Part shown: positions 22,691 through 33,623 of the stretch, in pieces
How positions within the stretch are numbered: the first letter of the stretch is position 1
Layout: every line of letters begins with the position of its first letter
DNA from: Pegoplata infirma
Taxonomy: Eukaryota > Arthropoda > Insecta > Diptera > Anthomyiidae
DNA length: 64,000 nucleotides
Reading direction: 5' to 3'
Assembly (NCBI GenBank): GCA_963921195.1
Contig: OY992540.1
Location: 56,676,844 to 56,740,843, forward strand
Made by a program: the position numbers and the translations under genes
The notes under the pieces: generated by a model
What the model was told of the DNA's origin: nothing
The model's database searches: none
Seen by the model: only the letters and a program-made list of their open reading frames with translations

Positions 22691-23242
22691 GCTGTGTTCG
22701 CGAACTCAATAATTTGTACGAATTTGTACAAATTATTACGAATTTTGTCTAAAAGTCGTTCGCGTACTTTAAAAACCCAGTAACGAGAGAGAAAATGAGA
22801 GAAAAAAGTGACAGTTCTATTTTAGAAACTTGCAAGTTTTTACTGGATAAATTTTTGCCAGCAAGAATTATCAAGCACAAAAAAACATATGTTTTAAAAA
22901 CGTATGACTATATTTTTGTAAACAAAACACAAAATATTCTGCAGCTACATTTTTGTGTATAAAATATGATTAAATTTCAAGGAATGAATAAAAAAAATAC
23001 ATCCTAAAACTAAATTTCTTTTATTAACAAGTTAAAAAATAAATACCATCAAACTAAAAATGTACAAATGAAGGCAAAATTTTTTATAAGCTGATTTAAA
23101 TCAGCTGTTTAACTAACTTGCAAGTTTTTACGGATTTCTGTTCGCGTACTTTTTACAATTTTTCCTTTTTGAGAGCGATTTCTTTTTTACTCTCTAAAAT
23201 TTTGTTGCTTGATAATTTTTACTGGGAAAGTACGCAAACAGA
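22691..23242. mobile_element. Candidate MITE with TTCGCGTACTTT-type ends
   Basis: Left GTTCGCGTACTTT..CCCAGTAA and AATTATCAAGCAC are mirrored at the right by TTGCTTGATAATTTTTACTGG and AAAGTACGCAAACAG. An inner ACTTGCAAGTTTTTAC block is present in both halves. No target duplication was settled. Confidence 0.55.
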
Positions 23243-24128
23243 CTTTATAGGTATAAATACAGAAAATTTACTAGATTTTGTGTAAATATTTATGTTCTTT
23301 TTCTTTAGCATTTATGAAATTTATGAATTATTACATATAGTAACACATCACGTACTGAAAACATTATGTAGTGTATAATAACGTTAATATTAATAATTAC
23401 ATTTATACAGTGAACGATATAGGGTTCTAACATCTATAACACTCAAGGAAAAATTTAGTAGCAAACTGAATTTATTTGTTTTTTTACCATAATTGTCAAA
23501 ACTTTTTTTACTAATCGAAATTTGAGCTATAATTCTCTGCAATTCTATAGAGCTTTTCTGAACTTCAATTAGGCTTCTCAGAATTTCAGTGGGGGTTTAG
23601 GGTTTCTAAATTTCAAAATAAGATGCAATACATGTCAGGTTAGCTCTTCTGATCTTCAATTAAGCTCTTTTATACCCTAAAACCAAGCGTTTTCACAAAT
23701 TCTTTGAATTTAACTTTTCGACTTGTTTACTATATTTTTCTCTTTGAATGCATAGTCTAAAAGGTGCACTTTATATTTAATGTTATATTAAAGTTTATGT
23801 ATGTTACCTTAAACAAATATTTAATATAGCTAAAAAATATGCTAATGTTCATGTTAAATGGATCATAATTATGTTAAACCAACAATTTGAGGTTGATTAT
23901 AAAAATCTTAATAAAAGAACATAGTGATAAATATGTAAAGGGCACATAATAATTTTCTTGATTTTACTTATAAAATAGAACATGCATAGTTTACAACTAA
24001 ATATTTGATATGGACTTATAGCCAGAACTTGGTTACCCTTTTAAGAATGGTGGTTGTCATAAATACTTTGGCTCACCAACATATTTACAATTTTATAAGG
24101 ATGTGTTTAACCAGGAAAAAAATTATGC
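23243..24128. other. Unassigned sequence
   Basis: No gene. Around 23540-23700 there are degenerate GAACTTCAATTAGGCTT / GATCTTCAATTAAGCTC units, distant relatives of the array at 2566. Confidence 0.45.
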
Positions 24129-24136
24129 ATGTATAT

Positions 24137-25703
24137 TAGAGTGCCCATTGTTTTGGAAATGTTGGAAATGTTGATACGATACCCGCTCATTTTTTCCTTT
24201 TGATTTAAAAATAACTGAGGAAAAATTTTACGCCCCTACGACCACACCTTCCCTACGCGACAGGGCCTTAAAGAGCGGGGCCTAAAAATTTATTTTTCCA
24301 TAAAAACCAAATTTTTTTTTTTGATTTTTAATTTTGTTGTTATTAATTATTATATTACTTGGTTAGCTTATTCACGACAAAAAATTTGATTTTGGTGGGA
24401 TAATGCTTTTAGCTTTAAAAAATTAAAAAAAAAATTTGGAGCCGCAGTAGAGTTGTGTCGTTCACGAACGAACTAGTTCAATTGAACTATTCACTTAACT
24501 GAGCGGTTTATCTAGTTCGTTCATTTCCGCTCTTTTAGGTCTTTTCGATCATTTAGCTCAATTGGTCATTATTTCATTTTGATCTTTCAGTTCGGTCGTT
24601 CAATTTTTTTTGTTAATTTTGTCATTAGGCGTAAGTTTCTCTTCTCTTTTAGCACACTTTCTCAGCATTTATGTTTTTTTACAAAAATTATATATGTTTT
24701 TTTTTTTAAATTCATGTTTTTATTCAACATTTTTGTATTTTTTTAACGAAAGCCAAAACAGCAGACATGATCAAAATGATTCGTTCACGAACTGTTGAAC
24801 GAAAACAAAAACTGACCGATTTGAACTAGATGAACGACCAACAGACATGATCCAAATGATTCGTTCACGAACTGTTGAACGAAGACCACAAAAGAGCAAT
24901 TGAACTAGATGAACGAACTAGGTCTTTTATCTGAAATGAACGAAAATGAGCGCTCACTCAATTGAACGATTAAGCACAAGTCTAAGCCGCAGGGGTCCTA
25001 CGCTAAAAATTTTTTAAAAATATTTTTTTTTTTTAGTTTTGACAAGCAACGGTTTTAGTTCAAAAATATTATTTGTATCGGTGACATCTGTATCGTGTTC
25101 TAAAAAAGGGTAAAAAATGCATTTTTGATGTTTTTCGATACACGATAAAGATGTCACAGATATGAATAATATATTTTTTTTAATATATATCACTAAAAGC
25201 AGCATACCAACTGAAACCGTTGCTTGTTAAAATTAAAAAAAAAAATATTTTTTAAAAATTTTTTACCATCAGGCTCAATACCCCAACGGCTCTAATTTTT
25301 TTTTTTCGAAAAAGGTAAAGATGTCACAGATATGAATAATATTTTTTTTTGAATATATATCATTAAAAGCAACATAACAACTAAAACCGTTGCTTATCAA
25401 AACTAAAAAAAAATATTTTTTTAAATTTTTTTTACCGCAGGACCCAAACGGCTCTAAATTTTTTTTTCGAAAAATTTTTTTAGAGCTGAAAGCCTTATCC
25501 CACCCAAATCAAATTTTTGTCGTGAATAAGTTAACCAAGTAATATAATAATTAAATGATTTTTAAGGCCCCGCTATTTAAGGCCCCGTCGCGCAGGGAAA
25601 GCGTGGTCGTAGGGGCGTAAAATTTTTCCTGAGTTATTTTTTAGTCAAATGGAAAAAAATGAGGGGGTACCGTCTCAACATTTCCAAAATAAGGGACACT
25701 CTA
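24137..25703. mobile_element. Palindromic hAT-type element, copy 2
   Basis: Same family as 10950-11896, with TAGAGTG at the left and CACTCTA at the right. The flanks are ATGTATAT (24129-24136) and ATGTACAT (25704-25711), 7 of 8 matching. It has gained a nested element (24448-24984), and part of the right arm is duplicated: AAGATGTCACAGATATGAAT occurs at both 25147 and 25318. The right arm has also lost a short stretch before TTTTTAAGGCCCCG. Confidence 0.86.
24448..24984. mobile_element. Nested hAT-type MITE rich in GTTCACGAAC motifs
   Basis: The ends TAGAGTTGTG and CACAAGTCTA are inverted and flanked by AGCCGCAG on both sides (24440-24447, 24985-24992), an exact 8-bp duplication. The interior is dominated by GTTCGTTCA / TGAACGAA motifs. 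The empty site is readable from the host palindrome copy 1. Non-coding. Confidence 0.88.
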
Positions 25704-25965
25704 ATGTACATATACAAATAAATGTTTAAAAAAGTGTTTTCAGATTCCAGGTATCTCATACAATTTAATAGTGCTTTATGTTTTACTTAAATTTTATTCT
25801 TTTGCACACATCCGTTAGGAGTAGGAAAATTCTATAAAAAGTTAATATACTATCACAATGTTGCACTTAATGATATAGAACTCAAAATATTTTAGGTTAG
25901 ACCGACATTTTCTTCAAATTTTTTATGCCAACAGGCCAAAAAACTTATATGCCCGTATAAAACCC

Positions 25966-26545
25966 GACTTGATATTATCTGATCGACTTTGATCTGATTG
26001 TTTATAATTGTATCTGATCAGCTATAGTTAGATGTCGAATTTGTTCCAACCCGAGTAAAAAAGTTTTGATATAATCATATATTTTTTGATATAATTAAAT
26101 ATAAAGTGATGAATGATTTGATCCCAAAAATGGAGGATCCAAAAATATATGATTATATCTTATTAGATCAAATTTGATATAACTAGATTCAAAAAATGGA
26201 ACGATAAATTTCATCTAATTTGGTATTTAAGATCTAATAAGATATAATTATATATTATATCTTATTAGATCTAATGTTTGATAATATCAAATTAGATAAT
26301 ATTTACCGTTCCATTTTTGGGATCAAATTATATCTAATAATATCAACTTTTATCTAATAAGATATAATCAAATATTTTTGGATCCTCCATTTTTGGGATC
26401 AAATGAGGTATTGCGCCGTATTATTTTTTTTTTAGTCGGGAATGCTGTCCAAAACCGAGATATTATTAGATAACGATCTTGAGCATTTCAGATATAATTA
26501 TATGCAATCAGATACGAATTAATATGAATAAATATTAGGGAATCT
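25966..26545. repeat. Dispersed ATCTGAT-type repeat with nested CCCGAG element
   Basis: The flanking parts (25970-26049 and 26441-26545) share ATAATTGTATCTGATCAG, ATGTCGAATTTG, ATCCGAGATAAT-like and TTTCAGATATAAT blocks with 58800-59040, so this is one repeat split by the insert at 26050-26440. Confidence 0.6.
26050..26440. mobile_element. Palindromic MITE with CCCGAGTAAAAA ends
   Basis: CCCGAGTAAAAAAG at the left is mirrored by TTTTTTAGTCGGG at the right. The interior is a large palindrome made of TTAGATCTAAT / GATATAATTATAT and ATTTTTGGGATCAAAT / ATTTGATCCCAAAAAT blocks. A likely relative with the same end is at 27234. No target duplication was settled. Confidence 0.7.
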
Positions 26546-26615
26546 AATCGGGAAATCCCGATCCCGGGATTTTCGGGATTTGTAATTTTTATTTGGAATC
26601 CTGAAAATCCCGTAA
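26541..26615. repeat. CGGGAT-rich cluster
   Basis: A run of GAAATCCCGATCCCGGGATT-type motifs and their complements within about 70 bp. This is a short self-complementary patch of unknown role. Confidence 0.55.
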
Positions 26616-27233
26616 AACTTTTTTATAATTAAATTTGTTTTTAATTCTTAGTAGATTTCCACATTTTTTTTTTTAAATGGAACGACAACTAGATATTCGT
26701 TTTTAATGTCCCATGGTGTAGATTTTAAAAAAATACAGTCTAACTTTTTACAACACATCACAATATCTATTCATGAACATGTTTTTGTTTTATATTTTTT
26801 TCATTTTTATCTAACAATTTTTTCATCTCTGACATGTGTGCAATTTACCTTATTAACATTTATTATTCATTTACTATTATTCTTTTATTTTTTTTATAAC
26901 TCGCAGTAAAAACAACACGTAAATTGAGTATCAGCAGCTGTACCAAATCAGCAAAGACTTTATTAAAACCAAAAAGGTTTGAAATTTGGACTTGTAAGTA
27001 ACTTGGATAAAAATGTCTCATCAAAATTTTTCTATTCATTTTTTTAAACTTATTAATATTCTTTTGGACCCGTATAATTCTCTTATCTCAACAACAAAGC
27101 TCGGTATGGTAAAACGCACAAAAAGGTTCGACCAAAATCTGTGATGAACCTACACATTTTTTTTTGGAGATATTTTTCCAATAGAAAGAGTCTCAAAACA
27201 TAACGGTCAGAATAAAATCGGTTTCTAAGACAA
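26616..27233. other. Unassigned sequence
   Basis: A 67-codon hydrophobic frame (26706-26909) reflects T-rich composition. No gene supported. Confidence 0.45.
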
Positions 27234-27441
27234 CCCGAGTAAAAATGTTTACATACATTCTAATATATCACAGCTGATTCGAGATTAAAAAGATCAGTAC
27301 AGGTCCGTGATTTGAAAGATTAACACTATATAATTATAAAAACCCATTTTTCGGATGAAATTGTATTCGTCCGATTAAAACTGATCAAATCTTAGCGATC
27401 CATTTTTCGGATCGGTACTGATCTTTCACATTTTTAATCGG
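27234..27441. mobile_element. Candidate short MITE, CCCGAGTAAAAA family
   Basis: CCCGAGTAAAAATGT at the left and ACATTTTTAATCGG at the right are imperfect inverted repeats. Inner GATCAGTAC..GTACTGATC and CCCATTTTTCGGAT..ATCCATTTTTCGGATC blocks support a palindrome. Confidence 0.5.
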
Positions 27442-28004
27442 AAATGTACAAATTCTTGGATTTTGAACAATTTTTCAAATTGAAAAATTTTTCTAAAAAA
27501 AAAATCTTTTTTTTGTGGATCCTTTTTTTTTAAAGATTTGGCATTTCTCAAAATATCCTTACTACTTTTTCTACAGTCTTTCTGGATATGGTGCATACCT
27601 TATAGCACATGTAAGTATACATCAGTACATCCTTTATTCCCAGTCAGAGACACACCAACATACTAAAAGTAATGTTGGATATTTTGTTTATTTTTTCTAC
27701 TACGTTTAAAATGATATGAACAATATGGTGGTCGTGGTGTATGGTTCAGTGTCCGGTTGACCGGTCATTTTTAATATCATTTCTGTGTTTGTACATTATG
27801 AATTATAGTGGCACTAAAGGATGCTGTTTGTTATCTTATATGCAATACACATACATTTAAAAGTTAGTGTGTTCCCTTTTAAAAAAAAATATTTTAAAAT
27901 AATTTTTGCAAAATCTTGTCTAAAATTTATAACTTTAAGAATTTTAAGGTTAAATTGCCAGTCGATAGAAATTTAAATTCAGAGACCACAATTCTTGTTA
28001 AGAA
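27442..28004. other. Unassigned sequence
   Basis: No gene or terminal repeat recognised. Confidence 0.45.
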
Positions 28005-29655
28005 ATGCCCAATTTCACCGCTCATCACTCATTTTCCGGTTTGAATTCTGATGATCAATTTTAGTAGACTTTGATCTCCTGATTACAAATCTGTTCTCCA
28101 AATTTTCCCATCACATCCAGATTTTTAGTTATTCACGGTTGAAAATGCGAAAAATTACGATTTTTGCATTATTTGAAAGCCTGCACAGCAGCCATTCAGT
28201 GGAATACAAATCTGTTATAAAGCGCAAAAGTACAATTTGTCTATGGTCTCCAACATAGAACACAATTTTTTCTAAATTATTACGTTTGGTTGGGATTTAC
28301 TTGCGTTTTAAAATGATACTGTTAAAATTACCATTTTTGTAAATTTTGCATTAGTTTTTGGATATTTTTCAAAGAAAATCTCCAAAAAAATAAATACTTT
28401 ACAAAATTAAGCTTTCTGTGTTATTTTTTGTATAAACTGAAAGATATCTTGAATGGGTTTAAAAGTCTATAAGGAAGAATGAACTTTTGCCTAAATTTTC
28501 GCAGTAAAGATTGATCATCTGGTTTTTGTTTTAGAGCCTTTTAAAAATGGTGCTTTTTTTATTTTTTTTGACAGTGTTTTTTAAAATGCATGTTTGGCCA
28601 ATAATACTGCAACAACTTAAAATTTTTTGATCATATTTTTGAGATCGTAGTTCAATATTACTCTCACGCTTTATACCAGATTTTTATTCCACCCACCGCA
28701 CTATGGTTCCGATGGACACTTTTCTTGGCCAAAATTGTCAAAACGAATTTTTATTTTTTTTTATTTTTGAAATATGATTCGTGTTGAAATTTATTATCAT
28801 TTTAATCATTATTTTTTAAATACTAACATTTTAGGGCACTTTACTAATTTTTGTTTTTTTTAGTTACATAAATTCGTTTTTGGGTTGAATTTTAATGGAA
28901 AAAGTGTTCTGGAAATTTTCTTCCAGTACACTTACTAGCAAAAACTAGCATCATCTGACAATGTGGAAATGTAGTCCTGATCCCAATCTATGATTCTGAA
29001 TTGGTCTGATAGCAAAATTTTGCTAAAAACTTTTTGTGGGCCCATCTAAAATTATGTTTTATTTACCACCAATTTTATTCTGGTTTGCATGAACCACTTA
29101 TTTTTTTTTAAATGACACTAATTTTGTTGTACTATTTGAAATTAAAATTATTGTAATACTAATCTCCAACTTTGTTTTCCATGTGTAATATTATAAGAAG
29201 CTGTTTGTATTTAAACTCAAAGAAATTATTGAAAAATTTAAAAAAATAAGTTGAATTTTTTTCTTGTCCTAGATTTGTTCTAAAACTTAAACTTTAATCT
29301 GTTGTATAATAACGGTAAATGAGTATATACAAAAGACAAATATTTTTTCTGTTGCTTTGAAGTGTTTATTGTTAGATCACAAAGCGATTTTTTAAAACAG
29401 CAATTTTGAGAAAATTGAATTTTGGCCAAGAAAAGTGGTCTGCGAGACCACAGTGCACCGGCTGCTGTGCAGGCTTTCAAAAAAGGCAAAAATCGCGTTT
29501 TTCGCATTTTCAACGGCGAATAATTAAAATTCTAGACGTGATGCAAAAATTTGGAGCACGGATTTGGAATCATCGAGTCAAAATCTTTAAACATTTTATA
29601 TGAAACTTTAAACCGGAGCCAAAAAACCTTCGATTTGTTGAGCGATGTTATAGTT
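28005..29655. repeat. Long interrupted inverted repeat
   Basis: The block at 28005-28200 (AATGCGAAAAAT.., GAAAGCCTGCACAGCAGCC) is mirrored at 29455-29655 (GGCTGCTGTGCAGGCTTTC.., GCATTTTCAACGG). A shorter CACTTTTCTTGGCCAAAATT block near 28717 pairs with AATTTTGGCCAAGAAAAGTG near 29420. The spacer is about 1.25 kb. This looks like an aged palindromic transposon; termini were not located. Confidence 0.55.
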
Positions 29656-30437
29656 CAGAAGTAATCGATGTTAATTTTTATTAGAGAATGCATCCTTGTA
29701 TTCCCGGGAAATTTGCTGTTTTTCAATTATCTAAATTTTAATCAAAATTTTTTCAATTTATACCTTACTACTTTTTAATTTTAATTAAGGTTTCTGAATT
29801 TAAATTAAAGTTTTTTGAATTTCGATTGGGCTTCTTTCTGAAATAAATAAGTAACAGCCGCAAAAAAATATAAAGGCCAGCAACTAGAGAAGTCGATTTT
29901 TTAATTTTTTTGAATGAAACTTTTGTGTTAAGAATTAAAATTTGGAAAATGTCTTCTTTAAGTTTGTTCAAAAAACCATGTAAATTAGTGTAATTAGATT
30001 CGCTACTATTTGTGGTTTAAAAAATTGACCTTGACTTTCATGAAGTTTTAATCAATTTGTATAAACGTATTAAATTAAAATATTTAACCTTACAACAATA
30101 AAACAATACGAATATATTCAAATATTTATAAACACCATCCATGACAGAGTTTCTCAGTAGCATGTGCTTCATGAGCCTTTTTTTGTATTTTTTGAGAGAG
30201 AATATTTAAAGCCATTTTTCTTATTAATAAAAAAATATCAGATATCTAACATTCTTAAACATTCGGAAATGTATTAAATTCTGATCGTTTTTTTTTTTCA
30301 AACGATTTTAAGAAAATTTTTTCTGTTACAAAATTCTTATATTTTGAGCTTCCTATCGAAAAATTTTGAAAGTCTCTGTCGCAGAAAATCTCAAGTTCTG
30401 AAAAACGTTAAATAAAAAAAAAAATTTTCTCTACTAA
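29656..30437. other. Unassigned AT-rich sequence
   Basis: No gene; degenerate TTTCTGAATTTAAATT / TTTTTGAATTTCGATT units near 29790-29840. Confidence 0.45.
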
Positions 30438-30561
30438 AATCCTCGTTGCTTTCAATGATATATATTCATTGAAATTTTTCGTATCTGTGACATCGAATAT
30501 TCTAAAATAGGCTAAAAAACGCATTTTTGATGTTTTTGGATACAATGTAAAGATGTCACAG
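30438..30561. repeat. Centre fragment of the 947-bp palindrome family
   Basis: Contains TTTCAATGATATATATTCAT, GTATCTGTGACATC, GCATTTTTGATGTTTTT and AAAGATGTCACAG, which is the middle of the element at 10950 including its turn. The outer arms are missing. Confidence 0.65.
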
Positions 30562-31495
30562 TAGACTGGCATTTTTCTGTATAGCAAAAGTTTTTCTTCT
30601 CCGATTTTCAAAGTCCGGGCATTTTTTTATTCTACTAGGCCTAATGTGGTACCAATTTGGGGTCAATCGGTGGTCAAAATTTTGGATTTTTGAAAAATTA
30701 AAAAATAAATAAAAATAAAAATAACTTTCGACATATCATATTTGTTAATTTTAATGTGCTGAGCACGAATATCAAAAAAAATTAAAATCGGTCGAACATT
30801 TTTCGAGATAATGCTATGTGAAATTTGCAAAAATACGTTCAAGATTTTTTTTAAAAAAAGTCTCAAAATTTCTTTCCGCCGATTTTTTTGTAGAGCTTGA
30901 GACAATCTTACATTTAAAACTAATTTGAGCCAAATTCGATAATTTTAACCCGTGGCGCCCTTCGATCAAAGTTTTGGACTTTTGGAAAATTTCCACCAAA
31001 ATTTTCGATTTTTGAAAATGAAAAAATAAAAATATCTTGCGACATATTATTTTTATTAATTTTAGCATGCTGAATACGAATATCAAAAAATTTTTAAAAT
31101 CGGTCGAACGGTTTTCGAGATTTCGCCATTTAACATTTGTCCAAAAATTGCAAAATGGGGGGTTTTTTCCTACGTTTAAGATTTTTTTTTTTTTTAAACT
31201 CAAAAAATTTCTTTATTTTAACCATTTTATAGAGCTTTGTACATTGTACAATGTACAATCTTTCATTTAAGCTTAATTGGAGCCAAATCTGATCATTTTA
31301 ACCAGTGGCAACCTTCGATCAAAGTTTAGAGTTTTTGGTAAAAAGTTTTTAAAAATCCAAAACTTTTATCGATGGGCGTCACGGCTTAAAATGATCGGAT
31401 TTGGCTCAAATTAGTTTTAAATGAAAGATTGTCTGAAGCTCTACAAAAGGGTTGGCGGAATGAAATTTTGAGACTTTTTTTAAAAAAATTCTTGA
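30562..31495 (+). mobile_element. TAGAGTGGCATTTTT-family hAT-type element, truncated copy
   Basis: The left end TAGACTGGCATTTTTCTG matches the inner face of the right ends at 53811 and 63189. The body alternates AAAATCGGTCGAACGGTTTTCGA, GATCAAAGTTTTGGA and AATTGGAGCCAAATCTGATC blocks in both orientations. It is cut near 31495. Lysine-rich open frames across it (30814-31203 and others) are arm artefacts. Confidence 0.65.
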
Positions 31496-31538
31496 AGCGG
31501 GATCAGCTAGGACAAGCTCTACATTTGGTAAATCAGTG

Positions 31539-32241
31539 GGCGTACGGACATAGCGCCCAAGGTCTTATCGCCCAAAACCGTAAATGACATATCGCCCACG
31601 CTGCGACATATAGCCCAAAATGATAGGTCTAAAAATGTTATTTCTCCCAAAACCAAATTGTCAAAAAATCCAAAATATTTTTTTTGGGCGAAATGTCGAA
31701 ATTACGACTTCTATGATTTGTTTTATTGTAATAAAGGTTTTCTGCGTAGCCGGCCTTCGGCCGGGCTTAGGGACTACATACTCCATGCATTAAACCCACC
31801 CTCTCTGCAAACCAAAGCTATTTTGGTTATCAGGCCTTTTTGAGGCATAACAAATTTGGTAGCGTAAAGGACTGCTACCCTAGAAAACTTTACTCTGCGG
31901 AGAGGGTGGGTTTAATGCATGGATTTTGTAATCTCTAAGCCCGGCCGAAGGCCGGCTACGCATAAAAACTTTAAAAAATTGTGTTAAAAAAAAACAATTT
32001 TGGTGAGTTTTATGATTATTTTTTTGGGTGCTATGACATTTTATAAATATAACATTTTGATATTTGGGTAATATGACATTTTTGATAATTTATATAAATT
32101 TAAAGAAAATTGTTAAAATACCCAAAAATAATGGCCATATCGTCCAAAAAATTTTGCAACAACAACTAACACACATTTTTTTTGGGTGGAATGACTTTTT
32201 TAAATTGGGCGATATGCACTTGGGCGCTATGTCCGTACGCC
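31539..32241. mobile_element. Mutator-like non-autonomous element with 9-bp TSD
   Basis: GGCGTACGGACATAGCGCCC at the left is mirrored at the right end. Both flanks carry AAATCAGTG (31530-31538, 32242-32250), an exact 9-bp duplication. Long inverted repeats with 9-bp duplications suggest the Mutator superfamily. The interior has several CGCCCAAAA / TTTTGGGCG motifs and a GC-rich palindromic module at 31743-31962. No transposase is visible. Confidence 0.82.
31743..31962. repeat. GC-rich palindromic module TGCGTAGCCGGCCTTCGG
   Basis: TGCGTAGCCGGCCTTCGG.. and TTAAACCCACCCTCTC at the left are mirrored at the right over about 60 bp. A half copy (GAGAGGGTGGGTTTAAT.., GCCCGGCCGAAGG) is at 48290-48350, also inside a 9-bp-TSD element. 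It may be a nested MITE or the palindromic core of the host element; the flanks do not decide. Confidence 0.65.
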
Positions 32242-32250
32242 AAATCAGTG

Positions 32251-32335
32251 TATTACTTAAGTGCAAAAAGTGTTTTTACGTTTTGGAGAGTATAAAAGAT
32301 TCGGCATCAAATAACTTAACACTCTTATTTGTTTT
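32251..32335 (-). mobile_element. Helentron 5' end fragment
   Basis: TTTTGGAGAGTATAAAAGATTCGG..AACTTAACACTCTTATTTGTTTT is the reverse of the Helentron start (AACAAGTGAGAGTGTTAA..TTTTATACCCTCC). The Mutator-like element inserted into its right-hand side. Confidence 0.6.
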
Positions 32336-32626
32336 TAGTACATTTGTTAAACAAATCGAAGATTTTTACATCAGAAGTTTAGACTTGCAAAAAAGTAGTT
32401 TTGGTAAAAAAGTATTTTCTTCTTTTTTTCACGAAAAACAAAATTAAGATAAAAAAAATTTAATGAAAACAAAATTTTTTGGTGAAAAAAAAGATTGATA
32501 AAAAAATTATGAAAAAAAACAAAAATTAGATGAAAAAAATTGATGAAAAAAAAATTGATGAAAAAAATTTGATGTAACAAAATATTTGAAAAAAAAAATT
32601 ATGAAAAAATCAAATTTGATGTAAAA

Positions 32627-33138
32627 CAAGTGAGAGTGTTAAATTCGGCTGTGCCGAATCTTTTATACCCTTCAAAATGTAAAGAAATGTCAGGGGCGTT
32701 TGTTTTTTTTTTGGGGTGGGGTAATGGGGGTCAGTGGGGGTCAGTGCGGGTCAGTGGGGTTCAGTGGGGTACGTTGAGAGCACATTCCCATCCCGATAAA
32801 TATACCAAATGTTTCATTTATTTAACAAAAATACAAAAAAAAAATGTAAAAAAGTTCAGTTCTTCAAGGTGGAAATTTTTTTCGCCTGTTCCGATTTACG
32901 AACTTAGCCTGCTAAGGACCATAAGACATATTCGTGCCAAATTGCAGGAGCCAACCACTTTTATTTTGGACTGCATCGTGCCATCTACAAACAGACGGCC
33001 GGACGCATAGACGGACATACACAGAATGTCGTAGAATCGATCATGGATCAATAATATGGGGTCCTCTACCGATATTTCGATGCGTTACAATTGGAATGAC
33101 AATGTGAGTATACCCCCATACTGTGGTTGGAGGGTATA
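32627..33138 (+). mobile_element. Complete Helentron-like element (reference copy here)
   Basis: It starts with GTGAGAGTGTTAAATTCGGC, whose AAATTCGGCTGTGCCGAATC hairpin is perfect apart from the loop, followed by TTTTATACCC. It ends CTGTGGTTGGAGGGTATA. Subterminal ATACCC and GGGTAT are inverted, as in DINE-1/Helentrons. The interior has tandem GGGGGTCAGT units near 32727-32770 and a decayed GGAC site. The 126-codon frame across it is not conserved in sister copies. Confidence 0.85.
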
Positions 33139-33182
33139 CAAAATTTTATGAAAAAAAAGTTTAAGAAAAAATAAATATTGAT

Positions 33183-33340
33183 AAAGCTAGGTGCTAGTTG
33201 GTAGCGTGCTAGCCTATGAGTCTGGGGGTCGTGGGTTCGATTCCCACCAGAGGTCTTGGTCTGTTTCGCTACAACGAGATAATGGTCATTGTCACCCGCC
33301 TCGGTTAGGTTAATTTAGTATATGATTTGTAATTAAATAA
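33183..33340 (+). mobile_element. Candidate tRNA-derived SINE
   Basis: GGTGCTAGTTGGTAGCGTGC matches an RNA polymerase III A box in a tRNA D-arm, and GGGTTCGATTCCC is a perfect B box with T-arm pairing. A non-tRNA body follows (GGTCTTGGTCTGTTTCGC.., CACCCGCCTCGGTTAGG) and then an A-rich tail. The anticodon region does not give a clean tRNA, so a SINE is preferred over a tRNA gene. No target duplication could be read in the low-complexity flank. Confidence 0.6.
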
Positions 33341-33623
33341 AATTGAAAAAAAAATTATGAAAAAAAAAATTTTTTGATGAAAAAAAAAAAATTTAAAGAA
33401 AAATTTATGAAAAAAAAATTTTATAAAAACAAAAAAAAATTTATGAAAAAAAAAATCTATGAAAATAAAAAATTTGATGAAAAAAAGATTGAATTTCAAA
33501 CAATTTCAATTTAAGAAATTTCTCGAATACTATGAGAGACACTAAAAGGTATTGTGGACGCAAAATACAAAAAAAATATAGTGGCCGTCATTTTAATCGG
33601 AATTTATCAAATTTTTACATATA

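Larger units (their letters stand above)
32440..33500. repeat. ATGAAAAAAATT-rich low-complexity array split by two insertions
   Basis: Irregular units such as GATGAAAAAAATT and ATTATGAAAAAAAA fill 32440-32625 and 33340-33490. Between them sit a Helentron and a tRNA-type SINE candidate. The two outer blocks look like one array opened by those insertions. Confidence 0.7.

Noticed and set aside
30814..31203. 129-codon Lys/Phe-rich open frame on the minus strand
   Set aside because: It lies in the inverted blocks of a dispersed transposon family, has no domain, and is not conserved in the copies at 52217 or 61344.
32064..32447. 127-codon open frame
   Set aside because: It starts inside a Mutator-like element and continues through its target duplication into a Helentron end and a low-complexity array.
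32630..33010. 126-codon open frame
   Set aside because: It coincides with a non-coding Helentron-like element and is broken in all sister copies.
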